From assembly GCF_000208745.1 (NCBI RefSeq), contig NC_030853.1, positions 10,326,252 through 10,390,251 of the forward strand: a stretch of 64,000 nucleotides of DNA, written 5' to 3'. The notes beneath the pieces were generated by a model. It worked only from the letters and a program-made list of their open reading frames with translations, made no database searches and was not told the origin of the DNA. Source of the stretch: Theobroma cacao (taxonomy: Eukaryota > Streptophyta > Magnoliopsida > Malvales > Malvaceae). Position 1 is the first letter of the stretch; the number at the start of each line of letters is the position of its first letter. Below are positions 23,884 through 34,960 of this stretch, one piece after another. Position numbers and translations under genes: made by a program.

Positions 23884-24075
23884 GTAACCGTGCATGTGCG
23901 GGGTGAGTGTGCACTTGCCGGTGATGATAGTGGTGAGGGAGATGGATAGTGATATTGCCCGTCTGCACGATGTGGGGGGATGTACACGATGGCATTAACT
24001 GTGCACGATGTGGGGGGATGCACGCGATGACTCTTGCTATATGCACGATGTGGGGGGATACACATGAGCTGGGTG
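23884..24075 (+). repeat. Minisatellite in LTR-A (22613 copy)
   Basis: Repeats built on GCACGATGTGGGGGGATGCA with a GATG-rich spacer, after a short TA run at about 23830-23845. Confidence 0.7.
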
Positions 24076-24261
24076 AGATGGGATGGTATACGAATTAAAA
24101 TATGTTTAGGTATATGTATATGCAATAGAAAGATCATGATTGTAATATGTGATTGTATGGCATGATGAATCTTGAAAATTTTCCATTTACTTGCAAATTG
24201 ATTTTATTGCAGCACCAAATGGATGTTTAGTGCAAAAGAGGTCCCTCTTTATTTAGGTGCC

Positions 24262-24365
24262 CTGTTTCTCGCTGCAGTGAGAAACATTCTATTTTTGCTG
24301 CTTGCAACTCGTTGCAGTGAGAAACATTCTGTTTTGCCTCTTGAATCTCGTTGCAACGAGAAACT
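24262..24365 (+). repeat. CTGCAG-type palindrome array in LTR-A
   Basis: Three degenerate copies of the unit TCTCGCTGCAGTGAGAAAC, including TCGTTGCAGTGAGAAAC and TCGTTGCAACGAGAAAC; another lies near 24553. Confidence 0.75.
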
Positions 24366-25207
24366 TTCTGTCCTGCATGCTACCTTGTTGGTTTTTGCCA
24401 TATTTTCCATTTCTTTAACATCATGGTTGAGCATGGACTTCCAACATCAAAGAATTAATTAATTAAGTTTGAAATGAGAGGGTTTGGTGAGAAACCCTCG
24501 GCCACTTGAGAAACCCTTGGCTAGTTGATAATTTGAGCCAAATTTGAATGCCTTTCCGCTACAGCGAGGACCCATCGTTTTACTTCACTTGACTTGCTTG
24601 AATGCTATTAAAGTTTTCACTCTTCAAATCCTTTGTTGTGCATGGACCCTTTATCGTCAAGTGATTAACTCATTAAGGGTTTAATGAGGGGTTTTATTAA
24701 GAACTAAACTAAATTTGATTATTTTGAAGATAAATGCATCATGATTTCTTTAAACTTTCCTTATTGTTTGCTTGTTCCTTTCCTTTGTTCACTCATTGGT
24801 TTATACTCACGATTTTCAACTTCATGTTTTCAGATCAAGAGGCAGCCGGTAAGTAGGTCAAGGTGTCCTCGTAGATTCATATCCTTGATAGGTATCTCAA
24901 CATTCAATAGCTGAACTTTCACCCGAGTCTCTCTGTTGGAAGTCAAGTATCCCTTTTGTGGTGTATATACAAACTCGTTGCAAATTATTAAGATGTATGT
25001 ATAGACAACATATGTATATTTTGTTTGGCAATGCCATTATGAGTGGGAAATGTTTAGTATTATTTCAAATTGAAATTATGAAATTGTGATCTTAGCAACT
25101 TTTGATGGAAATTATGAACAGGTCACATAGATAGGCTTGCTCGGGTTTAGTGGGCTATGTCCATTAGGCCCATGCACCGGTCATGGCCCGAAAATTGGAT
25201 TGTGACA

Positions 25208-26300
25208 GTATCAAAGATATATGATGAGAGGATTGAGTTACACTAAGATTGATGTATTTGGCTATGGATGGCATGCTCAAAATACGCAAGGGAAAGAAAA
25301 TTAAAACTTTAGAACTAAATAACCAAAACTTGCCTCCACCCATGGATCACCTTGGTGATATTTAACATATAAAAGAACAAAATTAATTATTATTCAAAAG
25401 TTACCTTGCCAAGTAATTTTATAATCATAAAGGCACTTCTCGAAGCAATCCTACGAACATCGCAAAGAGCAAAAACCCTAGCCAATCAAGTGCTTGATCT
25501 CCAACGATAGTACACAAGATTGCACACGAACCTTCCACAAATGAGGGAGTTTTTAACTATATTTTGTGCTGGCAAAAAGAACAACAATTGTCCTTTTCTT
25601 CATTTTCACAATCTTCGTTGAACCTCTCTTGAAAATTGCTTCGAAAACAAGTTTCTCTTTCACACAAAGGGAGTGGCAGCAAAGAGAGAAAACATTTTTT
25701 CTTTTTCTAACGAAAACTAGGTTTTCTTCAATTGTAAAAAACTCTCATATGGAAAATAATTAAAAGGTGACTTATATAGCTAGGTTAAAATAACTTCAAT
25801 TTTACAATTAAGACCTCAATATTACAACATATTATAATATTAGGCCCCTTAATTAAACTCTTTTAATTAAGCCTTTAGAAATTAAAATCAAAGTTAATTT
25901 CCTTTATATTTTGCAATCAAGGCCTTATAATTATAATTGTTTATAATGATGCCTGAAACTTAATTAAACTCCTTTAATTAAGTTTATAGAAGTTAATTAC
26001 CTAGCATTTGATTTAAGTCTAACTTAAATCACCACTCTCCCAATTTAATTCAAATGCAATCATTGTGTGTGACCTATTAGGTTCCTAACATGTTGGCAAT
26101 GGAATTGATTAATATAAATTTCAATCAATTAATTTATATTCAATTGCATAGACCAAGATTGGCATCTAGCAATGCACCATGGCCATCCATTTGTTAGGAG
26201 AGTGAAAGGGTTCTTTGACAACCTATCAATATACAATCTATCAGTGTAGTTCATTCCCTCATCATATATTCCGGAGATGATAAAAGCTTGGTATAGTATA
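25208..26300. repeat. AT-rich repeat fragment with imperfect terminal inverted repeats
   Basis: The left end (25216-25262, ATATATGATGAGAGGATTGA) and the reverse complement of the right end (about 26236-26275, ATATATGATGAGGGAATGAA) match over about 40 bp with several mismatches, including the TACACT that follows. The interior is AT-rich with no domain. It could be a decayed Copia-type LTR or a transposon remnant; I cannot tell which. Confidence 0.35.
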
Positions 26301-26590
26301 TACTCTTATTGACCTCCATATTTTTTCCTGCAATTATAGCATTAGCTTTATAAAGACTTTTGAAACCTTTTCATAATCTGCATGTTGCCTTGGCCAAGGA
26401 CTTCAATAAGTTAATGTTAACAAAGAACAAATAGGATATTTCCTCTAAAACACTTGAGGTGGTGATACATATCTTGACCACTCATTTGCCTTCACATGCT
26501 TCATACCATACCTAAAAGCATCCTGTTTTGGCATCCTTGGTTAGGCACTGTAGGGATGAAATTAAAGCATAGAACTCCACATATAAGACA
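26301..26590. other. Unassigned retroelement-like DNA
   Basis: I see no motif or long frame. Its place next to the gag remnant suggests it belongs to the same Tat/Athila element. Confidence 0.3.
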
Positions 26591-27349
26591 ACCTGGTGTC
26601 TCAGGTCTAGGAAGTATTTTCATGACAGACACATGAGAAGTGCGTGCCTAAGATGAGGTTGTAGTGCCTTTAACTCAAGATTTGATGCTTGCTTAACACA
26701 TGGTGGTGGAATAGGCTACCTTTTATCTAACTTCTCAAATTGAGTTCTTCTTGAATAATGCACTTTTGCTAAAACCTCCTTAGGTAACTCATCAACTATA
26801 TCCAAAAAAAGAATGGGAGGCACATATGGCTTGACTTGTTGTGATGTAGATATTTCTTTTTCTTGCTTAATTTCTTCATCTTCAACTTGATTGTTGAAAG
26901 TATTTCCTTGATCTACTTTATCTCCATCATCTTGAAGTCTATTATTGATGGCATTAGCTAGTTAGCCCACTTGTGTCTCAAGATTTCAGATTGATTCTGC
27001 CTGACTTTGAATGATGGCATCAGTACTTGTAATGAAGGCATCTGTCTTTGTCATGAAGGCACCAGTCTTTGTCATGAAGGCACCAGTCTTTGTCATGAAT
27101 TACATGAACATATCCTCTATTGAAGGCTTTTTCTCTAGCATAGGAGCTTTAACTTGTGACTGAAAACCATTATGGAACATAAGCTATGATGAATATGTAG
27201 GACCATGATCATTACTCCATAAAATATTTTTGTGATTCCATCTTGAGTTGTAATTGTTGGAGTATGACTTATTTTGTTGCCCATCGAAGCTTTCATCAAA
27301 TTGCATTGATTCATAATAGGTTGGACAACAAATCAGTTGAATGCCTATC
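26591..27349 (-). pseudogene. Tat/Athila-type gag, C-terminal remnant
   Basis: Minus-strand translation, read across stops, gives NNYNSRWNHKNILWSND, then a repeated MTKTGAF heptad, SQAESI and NLETQVG followed by LANAINNR. Acidic sequence and VKPYVPPILFLD come after. The LE-QVGQLANAINNRP and PYVPPIPFPxR blocks are typical of the linker after the gag zinc knuckle in Tat/Athila Gypsy elements. Several stops interrupt it. A second part of the same gag lies at 29636-29910 beyond the LTR-A insertion. Confidence 0.65.
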
Positions 27350-28489
27350 TATCACAACCCAAATTCCGGGCCATGATCGGCGTATAGGCCCAATGGGCAT
27401 AGTCCACTAAGGCCATGCAAGCCTATTTATTGACCTGTTCATCATTCCATCAAAAGTTCCTAAAGTCACATTTCATAATTCCAATTCAAAATAATGCTAA
27501 CCATTTCCAACTCATAGTGGCATTACCAATCAAAAAATATATATTGTCTAAAACATACATCTTAATAATTTACATCGGGTTTGTCTATACATAACAAAAG
27601 GGATACTCAACTTTCAGCGGAGAGACCCAAGCGAAAGTACAGCTATTGAATGCCGAGATACCTACCAAGGAGACAAACCTACGAAGACACCTAGGCCTAG
27701 TTACCGACTGCCTCCTGATCTGAAAACATGAAGTTGAAAACAGTGAGTATAAACCCAGTGAGTGAATAAAGGAAAGGAACAAGCAAATGATAAGAAAAGT
27801 TTAAAGAAATCATGATGCACTTATTTTCATAAATAATGCAATTTAGTTTAGTTCTTATTAAAACCCCTCATTAAACCCTTAATTGGTTAATCACTTGATG
27901 ATGAAGGATCCATGCACAACAAAGAATTTGAAGAGTGAAAACTTTAGCAGCATTCAAGCAAGTCAAGCGAAATAACTGATCCTTGCTGCAGCGGCGAGAA
28001 TGAATTTTTGCTGCAGTGAAATTTGGGCTCAAATCATCAACTAGTCGAGGGTTTCTCACTAAAACCCCTCATTTCAAACTTAATTAATTAATTCCTTAAT
28101 GTTGGAAGTCCATGATCAATTATGATGTTAAAGAAGTGGAAAATATGGCAGAAACCAAACAAGGTAGCAAGCATGGCAAAAGGTTTCCCGCTACAGCGAA
28201 ATCACCTATAGACATCTCATTCTCGTTGCAGCGAGCTACTGGACTACAGCTAGCCTCCCAACTCGAAAGTTTCTCGTTGATTCTTGCTACAGCGAGAAAC
28301 TGAACACCAAGAAAAAAGTTCTCATTATATCAAGAAAAAGCCAACCTGCTGCAATGATAAAATAAACTTGAAAATACTTAGCAATTTCCAAGGTTCAACA
28401 TGCAAGATTTCACATACATTACAACCATATACCATATTCATGAACTTTCTATTGCATAAATATATATATATACATATATCCAATACTAC

Positions 28490-28680
28490 CACCCCCTCAC
28501 CCAGCTCATGTGCAACCCTCACATCGCACACATAGCTGGAGCCATCATGTGCATTCCCTACATCGTGCACAGCTAATACCGCCGTGTGCATCCCCCATAT
28601 CGCGCATAGGCAATATCATCATCCACACTCCCGCACCCATCATCATTGGCATGTGCATCCCCCACATCACGCACACGTAT
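28490..28680 (-). repeat. Minisatellite in LTR-A (27350 copy)
   Basis: Repeats of the form CATGTGCAATCCCYCACATCG followed by CACA and a CATCATCA-type spacer, next to a TA-rich tract at about 28460. Confidence 0.7.
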
Positions 28681-29236
28681 GGTTATATTTATTACACAAT
28701 ATTAACTATCGATACACAACATATATATATCAGCATCCTATAGGAGCACAAGGATTCATCATATTGCACACTCACCACATATAACACTTTAATAAAGGCT
28801 TGTTCCCATGCATAATCTTTAAGGAAAAATCAAATAAAAATCATTCACATGCTTCATCCAAATACCAATACATTTCCCAAAATATTTTAAATGCAAGTTC
28901 ACTCACCTTGGTGGATTTGTAATTGAATTTCTTTTCAAAATTCTTCCCAGCTAATAAGGGAAATCACTCCCTTTCTCTCTACACGTCCAACTAGTGAGTG
29001 AATGTACATAAGAAAGAATTTTGAAGGCTATTGAGGTCTAAAAGTGGAAGAGCATGAAAAACCCTATGAAAGGGTGTAGAAAAACATGAGAAATAAAGCT
29101 AATTTGGGGAAGTTTTAAAAGTTTCAAAGGATACTTCCATGAAAGGTGCAAAGAAACATGGATTGGAGAGAAGGATAGGAGGAAGAAGAATAAGAGAAGC
29201 TGTTGGAAAACTAAAGAAAAGATGCTGGAGATTAGA

Positions 29237-29244
29237 TATTTATA
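29237..29244 (-). promoter_or_regulatory. TATA box of LTR-A (27350 copy)
   Basis: TATTTATA on the plus strand, that is TATAAATA on the minus strand, at the position equivalent to other copies. Confidence 0.5.
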
Positions 29245-29635
29245 GTTCAAGTTTATCCAATTTTCATACAATTTACAATAATACCCTTAACAAGGCCACT
29301 GGTCTTCCTTCTCTCCTTTATGCACTTTTTTACTCCTTAACATTGAGACAAAGTCCATAATAGTCTAAAGTACTCAAGTTCACGAAAACTTAAAAATTTC
29401 GACTCAAGATGAAAAATGACCATTTTGCCCCTACCTAGGAAATCATCATTATTTCTATTTCCTTCATCATTTTATCCTTATTTTCATCATTCATTTATGT
29501 CTTAGGCCTACTTAAGCCTTAATAATGTTTGAAAGCATACTTCTAGGGGCTCACTAAGGAAATGACGAAATTACCCCTAGTTCGTGATATCGCTTCTATT
29601 TCTAGCTACGAGTCCATAAAGATCAAGGTCTCACA

Positions 29636-29910
29636 CTATCTCCACAAAACTCACATGTAACAAAAAGGACTTTGAAAAGCATTATCACCCTAAGCGTTAA
29701 TTTTTTTAGACAAAGCATCTACTTGGGTGGCTAAAACACTAATTACATCCAATGCATAATCACTAGCAACCCTCCTAGGCACAAATTGTTTAGATGGCCA
29801 TAGATAGTTCATCAACCCAATCAAAAGTATCTAAAAATAAAAAGAAAAGTTTGAAGTTAGATTAGGAATGCTTGGTATTAATATTAACAAGAAAGAATTA
29901 AAAATTAATT
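29636..29910 (-). pseudogene. Tat/Athila gag fragment and leader
   Basis: The minus strand reads VASDYALDVISVLATQVDALSK, cut here to its core DALSKKINA, then a stop. ALTAQVDALSK-like sequence is a gag block just before the zinc knuckle in this clade. The distance to the primer site is only about 150 bp, so most of the N-terminal gag has been deleted. Confidence 0.6.
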
Positions 29911-29927
29911 CCTCGGCAACGGCGCCA
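29911..29927 (-). other. Primer-binding site, tRNA-Asp type
   Basis: The minus strand reads TGGCGCCGTTGCCGAGG, the well-known primer site of Tat/Athila-type elements, complementary to the 3' end of tRNA-Asp, nine bases from the LTR end. Confidence 0.88.
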
Positions 29928-29936
29928 AAAATTTGT

Positions 29937-31444
29937 TGTTGATTTCTCACACAAGTACACGTATCATTAACAAGTAATATAGTGATAAAGAAGAGTATCG
30001 ATCCCATAGAGAATTGTTTAATTCCTACTGTTAACTGCTAAAATTATAACACCCTAATTTTATCTAAAGAATTAAAATAAAAAAGAAAAATTAAAACTAA
30101 TAAACTGAAACTAAAATTAAATAGTAAATAAAACTTACTTAACTACAAGACCTAAGATTATAATATCCCTTAATACTTCATAAGATTATTGTCTCTCTCT
30201 TTTAACTCAAGGTAATGGATTAAGTTGCTAACCTAAAGTCCTAAATTATTTACAAGTCTCTATAGAGTTTCTCATAAAAATACCTCTCCAAATTAATTTA
30301 TTATATGTCTATGTAAATTAAATTGAAGAAAGATTTATTAAGTTTGTGCTATAATCCTGGCTACGTATGGCTTATAAGTGTATATCTACCCTATATGCAA
30401 ATCAAACTACCTAATCAACTTAGTGCATTCTATCATATGCTATTCTATTGAAGGTTTACCTAAATCTCCTTCATCAAGGTTTAACCTAGGTTTCCAATTA
30501 AATCTAATTGGTGATTAGGCAATTAGAAGCATTAAGAACAGAATAAAATAAACAACTTAAATCTATTAAACATAAGCAAAAGAGAGATAAATAAATCAGA
30601 ATACATAATGAGTTCAATCATAATCTTATATTAACAATTTAGTTCCCCATTAAGTCACACATCATCATTGAATGAAGTTTAAACAATAAAAACAAACTAA
30701 GAAAATAAAAGAATAATAAAAAAGAAGAAAATCTGGAAATATAATCTTGATCTTCCAAGTCTTCTTGAATCCTTCAAAATCTTCTCAGCTTCAATGAATT
30801 TGTGACTTGACTCTCATCTTTCAATCTAGTGTTTTTTCATTCCCTCTCCCCTTTTTAAGTCCTTCGAAAGGTTGTTTTTATAGGCTTTGAATTTAGGCCA
30901 AGTTGGGTGAAGAAAAAATTTAATTCAAACTAGGATTTTCTCATCAAACTATGTGAGTTGCAACCTTGCCTAATTAATTAACAGAAATCGTAATTACTCT
31001 AGGATTGTAGTGCATCAAATTTGATAAGATTTTTGACTACCTTCCAGGTCAAACTCGATGAAGTGGTAAACATTAAAGTTGTAGCTTTTTCTCTTATCTT
31101 TCCAATAGTCTAAGAATAGCTTCATTTGAAGCTCTGTAGAGAGAGTTATGGCCAAAATATCGAAACATGTGTAGTGAAAGTCTGCACCTTGAAATTGCTC
31201 TCCTTCTTTTACTAAAATTTTTCTTTCAAGCACCTACAAAAGCACAAATAAATCAATAATAACCTATCTTATCCACATTAACACCAAATTAATCATAAAA
31301 TTTACTAAGATTAGATTGACTCAACTTAAATAACTAATTTAAAATAATTAAATAAAATCTACTTATTTCTATGCATTACTACAAGAACTAAGCTAAATTA
31401 TTATCAAAATTAAGCTCAAATAACTCTATATCATAGAGTTATCA
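29937..31444 (-). repeat. Tat/Athila-type 5' LTR (1.5 kb)
   Basis: In element orientation it begins TGATAACTCTATGATATAG (with AACTCTA/TAGAGTT inverted arms) at 31444 and ends GAGAAATCAACA at 29937, directly before the primer site. A 72-codon frame at 31015-31233 lies in the conserved module described separately and shows no protein motif. Confidence 0.85.
30990..31215 (-). repeat. Shared LTR module (Tat LTR copy)
   Basis: On the minus strand: ATTTTGGCC...ACTCTCTCTACAGAGC, then GCTACAACTTTAATGTTTACC, then GGTAGTCAAAAATCTT. Homologous modules occur at about 12200-12390, 34772-34960 and 41952-42130. Confidence 0.6.
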
Positions 31445-32421
31445 GGGATTCACACACTCTTAATAAAGAGATTTTGGCAAATCACTATGTGGATCACCAT
31501 TAGAGATAAGACAATTGTGCTGCTATGGTCTATTAAGTCTTAGCTAGTGTACAAAAGTCAAAAAATAAAAAAATAAAAGCCAAGGAAGACTCCACCAAAG
31601 AAAGCAAACATCAAACTTTCAGGTATGTCAATATCTTCCTCTTGTGATTTTTCTAGATTAGTTTCAATTAAAGTGATCTATTTTTTAGGGGATGAAAAGC
31701 TTAATTATATTCCACTATGAATGATCACATTAGCATGATTCAAATCCCTTTCAAACAGCAAACAACTATTCTAAAGAAAAGGAGCCAAAAACAAAGCAAG
31801 AAAGCAAGAGAATTTTAGAGATAATCAAGATCAAAAGCTTCAATCATTAGTTTCTTTCTCTATCTTTATGTTTCTTTTATATTCTTTGCCTTTGATTAAT
31901 GGTTAATTTTCTTTGGATGATATTTTGCTTAAATATTATGAACTGATTTATGTTTTTAGGATTATGGTGGATTTCAACATGTAATCTAAATATTTGTTTC
32001 TCTTTTATTTATCATGAATGGATATGGTTTTGCTTATTCAAATATGTTTTAATGCTTTTGATTGTCTAGCCAATAATTAATAGATTTGTGAATCTAATCA
32101 AGACTCGATAGAGATATTTTAGATTGGACTAAGGTTTGAATAGTGTATGCTCATGTCATTTCAGTGATCTAATTCGCGATTAGGGTAGACATATGCCAAT
32201 TGCCATATATAGCCAAATCAAAACACTAGCTTAATGAACCTTATTTAATTGATTACTATAGACATATAATGACCTAATTAAGTTAGGTATTTTTGCAAGC
32301 ATCTCGATGGAGACTTGTACATAGATTTGGATTTTAGGTTAGTAAAACCACCCATGAATATAAATAATAAGAGATGCTAGTGTCATATAAAGTGTTGAAT
32401 GAGCCCATAATCCTAGGTTTT
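31445..32421 (+). repeat. Partial Tat-like LTR in inverted orientation
   Basis: From about 31840 onward this matches the reverse complement of 30160-30600 loosely (for example GACTTGTACATAGATTTGGA against GACTTGTAAATAATTTAGGA). I read it as part of a related LTR facing the other way, truncated by the LARD-B LTR at 32422. I recognise nothing in 31445-31840. Confidence 0.4.
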
Positions 32422-34048
32422 TGTCACAACCCAATTCTCGGGCCATGGCCGGTGCAAGGGCCCAATAGGCATAGCCCACCAGGCCTAAGCAAGCCTCTCT
32501 TTCTTTAAGATCTAAAACTCATAATTTTTAATAAAGATTCTTTCAGAATTAAACAGTGAAAACCAAGTGTATATATATATATATAACGTTCCCAAATTAG
32601 GGTTATCATTCGTCAACCCTAAACGACATGGTTAATCAAATCAAATGTACAGAGTGCACAACAATCTCATAATTTACATTTAAATAACTATATACACATG
32701 CAAGAGACCTTGACTATCAGCGGAGTGACTTTGGGCGTGGGTACTGTTATTAGATGCCATGGTACCTACCAAATGGCAAATTCAAATGAACTCTTCGACC
32801 TAGGTACCAACTGACTCCAAATCTGAAAAACATGTAGTTGAAAAGAGTGAGTATAAACCTAGTGAGTGAACATAGGAAAGAAACAAGCAAACGATAAGGA
32901 AAGTTTAAAAATCACGATGCACTTATGTTAAAAACAATGCAATTTAGTTTAATTCCTCATAAAACCCCTCAATTCGACCTTTGATTATTTAACCCCTTAG
33001 TGTTGAAGGATCCATGATCCATAATGAAATCAAAAAGTGAAAACCACAATAAATATCCGAGCAAGACAAGTAAGACAGAGAGTTTTTCGTTGCATTGAAA
33101 TCAATTTGGAAACAATTAACAATTCCAACATTCTACATTCATTGCAATCACATAATATTTTCTCTAACATTTCTATGGTATGTGTAAACATGTATACAAC
33201 CACCGGGTCATCAGCTCATGTACACTCCCACATCGCACATAGCTGGGATCATCATCCACCGGTCATCAGCTCATGTGCACTCCCACACCTCACATAGTTG
33301 GAATCATCACCCACCGGTCATCAGCTCATGTGCACTCCCACACCGCACACACACGATTACAATTATCACACAATATTATCATTCAAAGCATAACATATAT
33401 ATCATCAGAATATACGGACACATGGGTTCATCACATTACACATTTTACAACATAAAACATTTCATCAAGGGCTTGTTCCCAGGCATGACTTAGAGAAAAA
33501 ATCAAATAAAATCATTTAAGTGCTCTATCCCAACACATATGTATTTCCCAAAAATAATTTAATGCAAGTTCACCCACCTTAACAATACCACCTAACAAGA
33601 CTAGCACCCACAAAATCTTAATCTAGGTAGTCCCCAAATACCATTAAAACCTATAATTTCCAATAAACAATAATAGTTGCAAATATATCATAATTTAAAC
33701 TTAATAATTCTAATAGGCATACACTTGATAAACTACATTCTAGCCTAAGTTTTTAACCTAGAATTCTAGTCTAATTCTCAAACCCATCATATCAACTATT
33801 CCAATTTAAAGGTTCTTTACCTTGGTGAGCTTCGAGGCATAAAGATCAACAAAAACCTAATATTTCCAAGAAAAAGAATTTAAAGAAATTAAGAAATAAA
33901 ATTTGAAAATATAACCCATAAATTCATAAATTCCAAGAGTTGAAAATATATACCTTTTAGCCTTAAAAATGGAGATTTAAAATTGAAAATTCAAGTGCCG
34001 GTGATGGTGAGTAGAAATAGAAAATAAACGAAAGAAAGAGAGTTTTTC
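32422..34048 (-). repeat. LARD-B LTR, U5-R part
   Basis: It begins TGTCACAACCCAATTCTCGG and follows LTR-A order through the minisatellite (33190-33355), then diverges after about 33560. It is interrupted at TTTTC (34044-34048) by LARD-A and resumes at 46753. The whole LTR would be about 2.5 kb. Confidence 0.7.
33190..33355 (-). repeat. 55-bp minisatellite in LARD-B LTR
   Basis: Three copies of CACCGGTCATCAGCTCATGT followed by (G/A)CACTCCCACAYC and a CACATAG spacer; period about 55 bp, longer than in LTR-A. Confidence 0.8.
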
Positions 34049-34771
34049 TATCACAGCCCAATTTTCTGGCCATGATCGGCGCATAGGCCCAATGGGCGTA
34101 GCCCATTAAGCCTAAGCAAGCCTTTTTATGCAATCTGGATCATCATTCCAAGCCGTCATTTCTAAAACAACATATTGTAATTCTAAACTATAAATATTTC
34201 AGTAACATTTTATAGCAACTCAATATTAACATTTGTATTATGTTAAAATAATAACACCTATTTGCCAACCTATAATGGCATCAGTAATCAAATATACATA
34301 TTTGATTTTTAACATGAATCTTAGTGATCTACATTAATTATGTGTATACATAGGCATAAGACTCTTGACCGTCAATGGAGTGACCGTAGGTGAAGGTACA
34401 GCTACTGAGATGCCATAGTACCTACCAAGAAGGCGAGCATACGTGGACAACTCAATCTACGTGCCAACTACCTCCAAATCTAAAAACATGAAGTTTAAAA
34501 GAATGAGTATAAAACTCAGTGAGTGAACATAAGAAGGGAACAAGCAAACGATACGGAAAGATTTTGAAAACATGATGCACTTTTCTTAAAAACAGTGCAA
34601 CTTTGTTTAATTTCTTGTAGAACCCCCTTAATTCAACCCTTAAATATTTAATTCCATAGCGTTGAAAAATCCATGATAACCATGAAGTTGAAAAGAATAA
34701 AAATTTCAGGAAATGTCCAAGTAAGACAAGCAAAACAAAGGGTTTCTCACTATAGTGAAAAGGCATTCTTA

Positions 34772-34960
34772 GTTTACATATGTTTTGATTTTTCAAGAAT
34801 ATCTTCCACTACAAAAGTCCAATTGACATGATTTTTAGGTCATTAGAAAGCTAAGAAGATGGGCTAGAACTTTTATGTTTACCACTTTGCCCAATTCTGA
34901 TTGGAAAGTGGTCAAAATCTTTGTTAAATTAAAAGCACTGCATTAGAATTTTGGAACCAC
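34772..34960 (+). repeat. Shared LTR module, antisense to LARD-A
   Basis: The plus strand reads TTTTTCAAGAATATCTTCCA, then AGAAAGCTAAGAAGATGGGC, then AAAGTGGTCAAAATCTTTGT. This matches 12200-12390 in the same strand sense, although the host LTR here is on the opposite strand. Confidence 0.65.

Larger units (their letters stand above)
23653..24833 (+). other. Candidate LTR intron 2
   Basis: The donor is ACCG|GTGAGT. The acceptor is preceded by TTTTCAACTTCATGTTTTCAG, a pyrimidine-rich end. The span of 1,181 bp encloses the minisatellite and palindrome arrays. It is conserved in other LTR-A copies. Confidence 0.35.
22613..25207 (+). repeat. Solo LTR-A, full length (2.6 kb)
   Basis: It starts TGTGAGACCTTGATC and ends GGATTGTGACA. 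The flanks are CTATC (22608-22612) and GTATC (25208-25212), a target duplication with one mismatch. Inside, in order: U3, TATA box, CT-rich block, GAGA hairpin, two donor/acceptor-like pairs, minisatellite, TA run, CTGCAG palindromes and U5. There is no coding domain. Confidence 0.9.
27350..29635 (-). repeat. Solo LTR-A inserted in Tat/Athila gag (2.3 kb)
   Basis: It is flanked by perfect CTATC duplications (27345-27349 and 29636-29640). In + coordinates it begins TATCACAACCC (TG decayed to TA) and ends CAAGGTCTCACA. It carries minus-strand versions of the palindromes (27985-28030, 28185-28310), minisatellite (28490-28680), donor-like site (about 28910) and TATA box. Confidence 0.92.

Noticed and set aside
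31015..31233. 72-codon frame with plausible composition (MLERKILVKEGEQFQGADF...)
   Set aside because: It lies in the Tat LTR in a non-coding block shared with other LTRs, where the frame is not kept.
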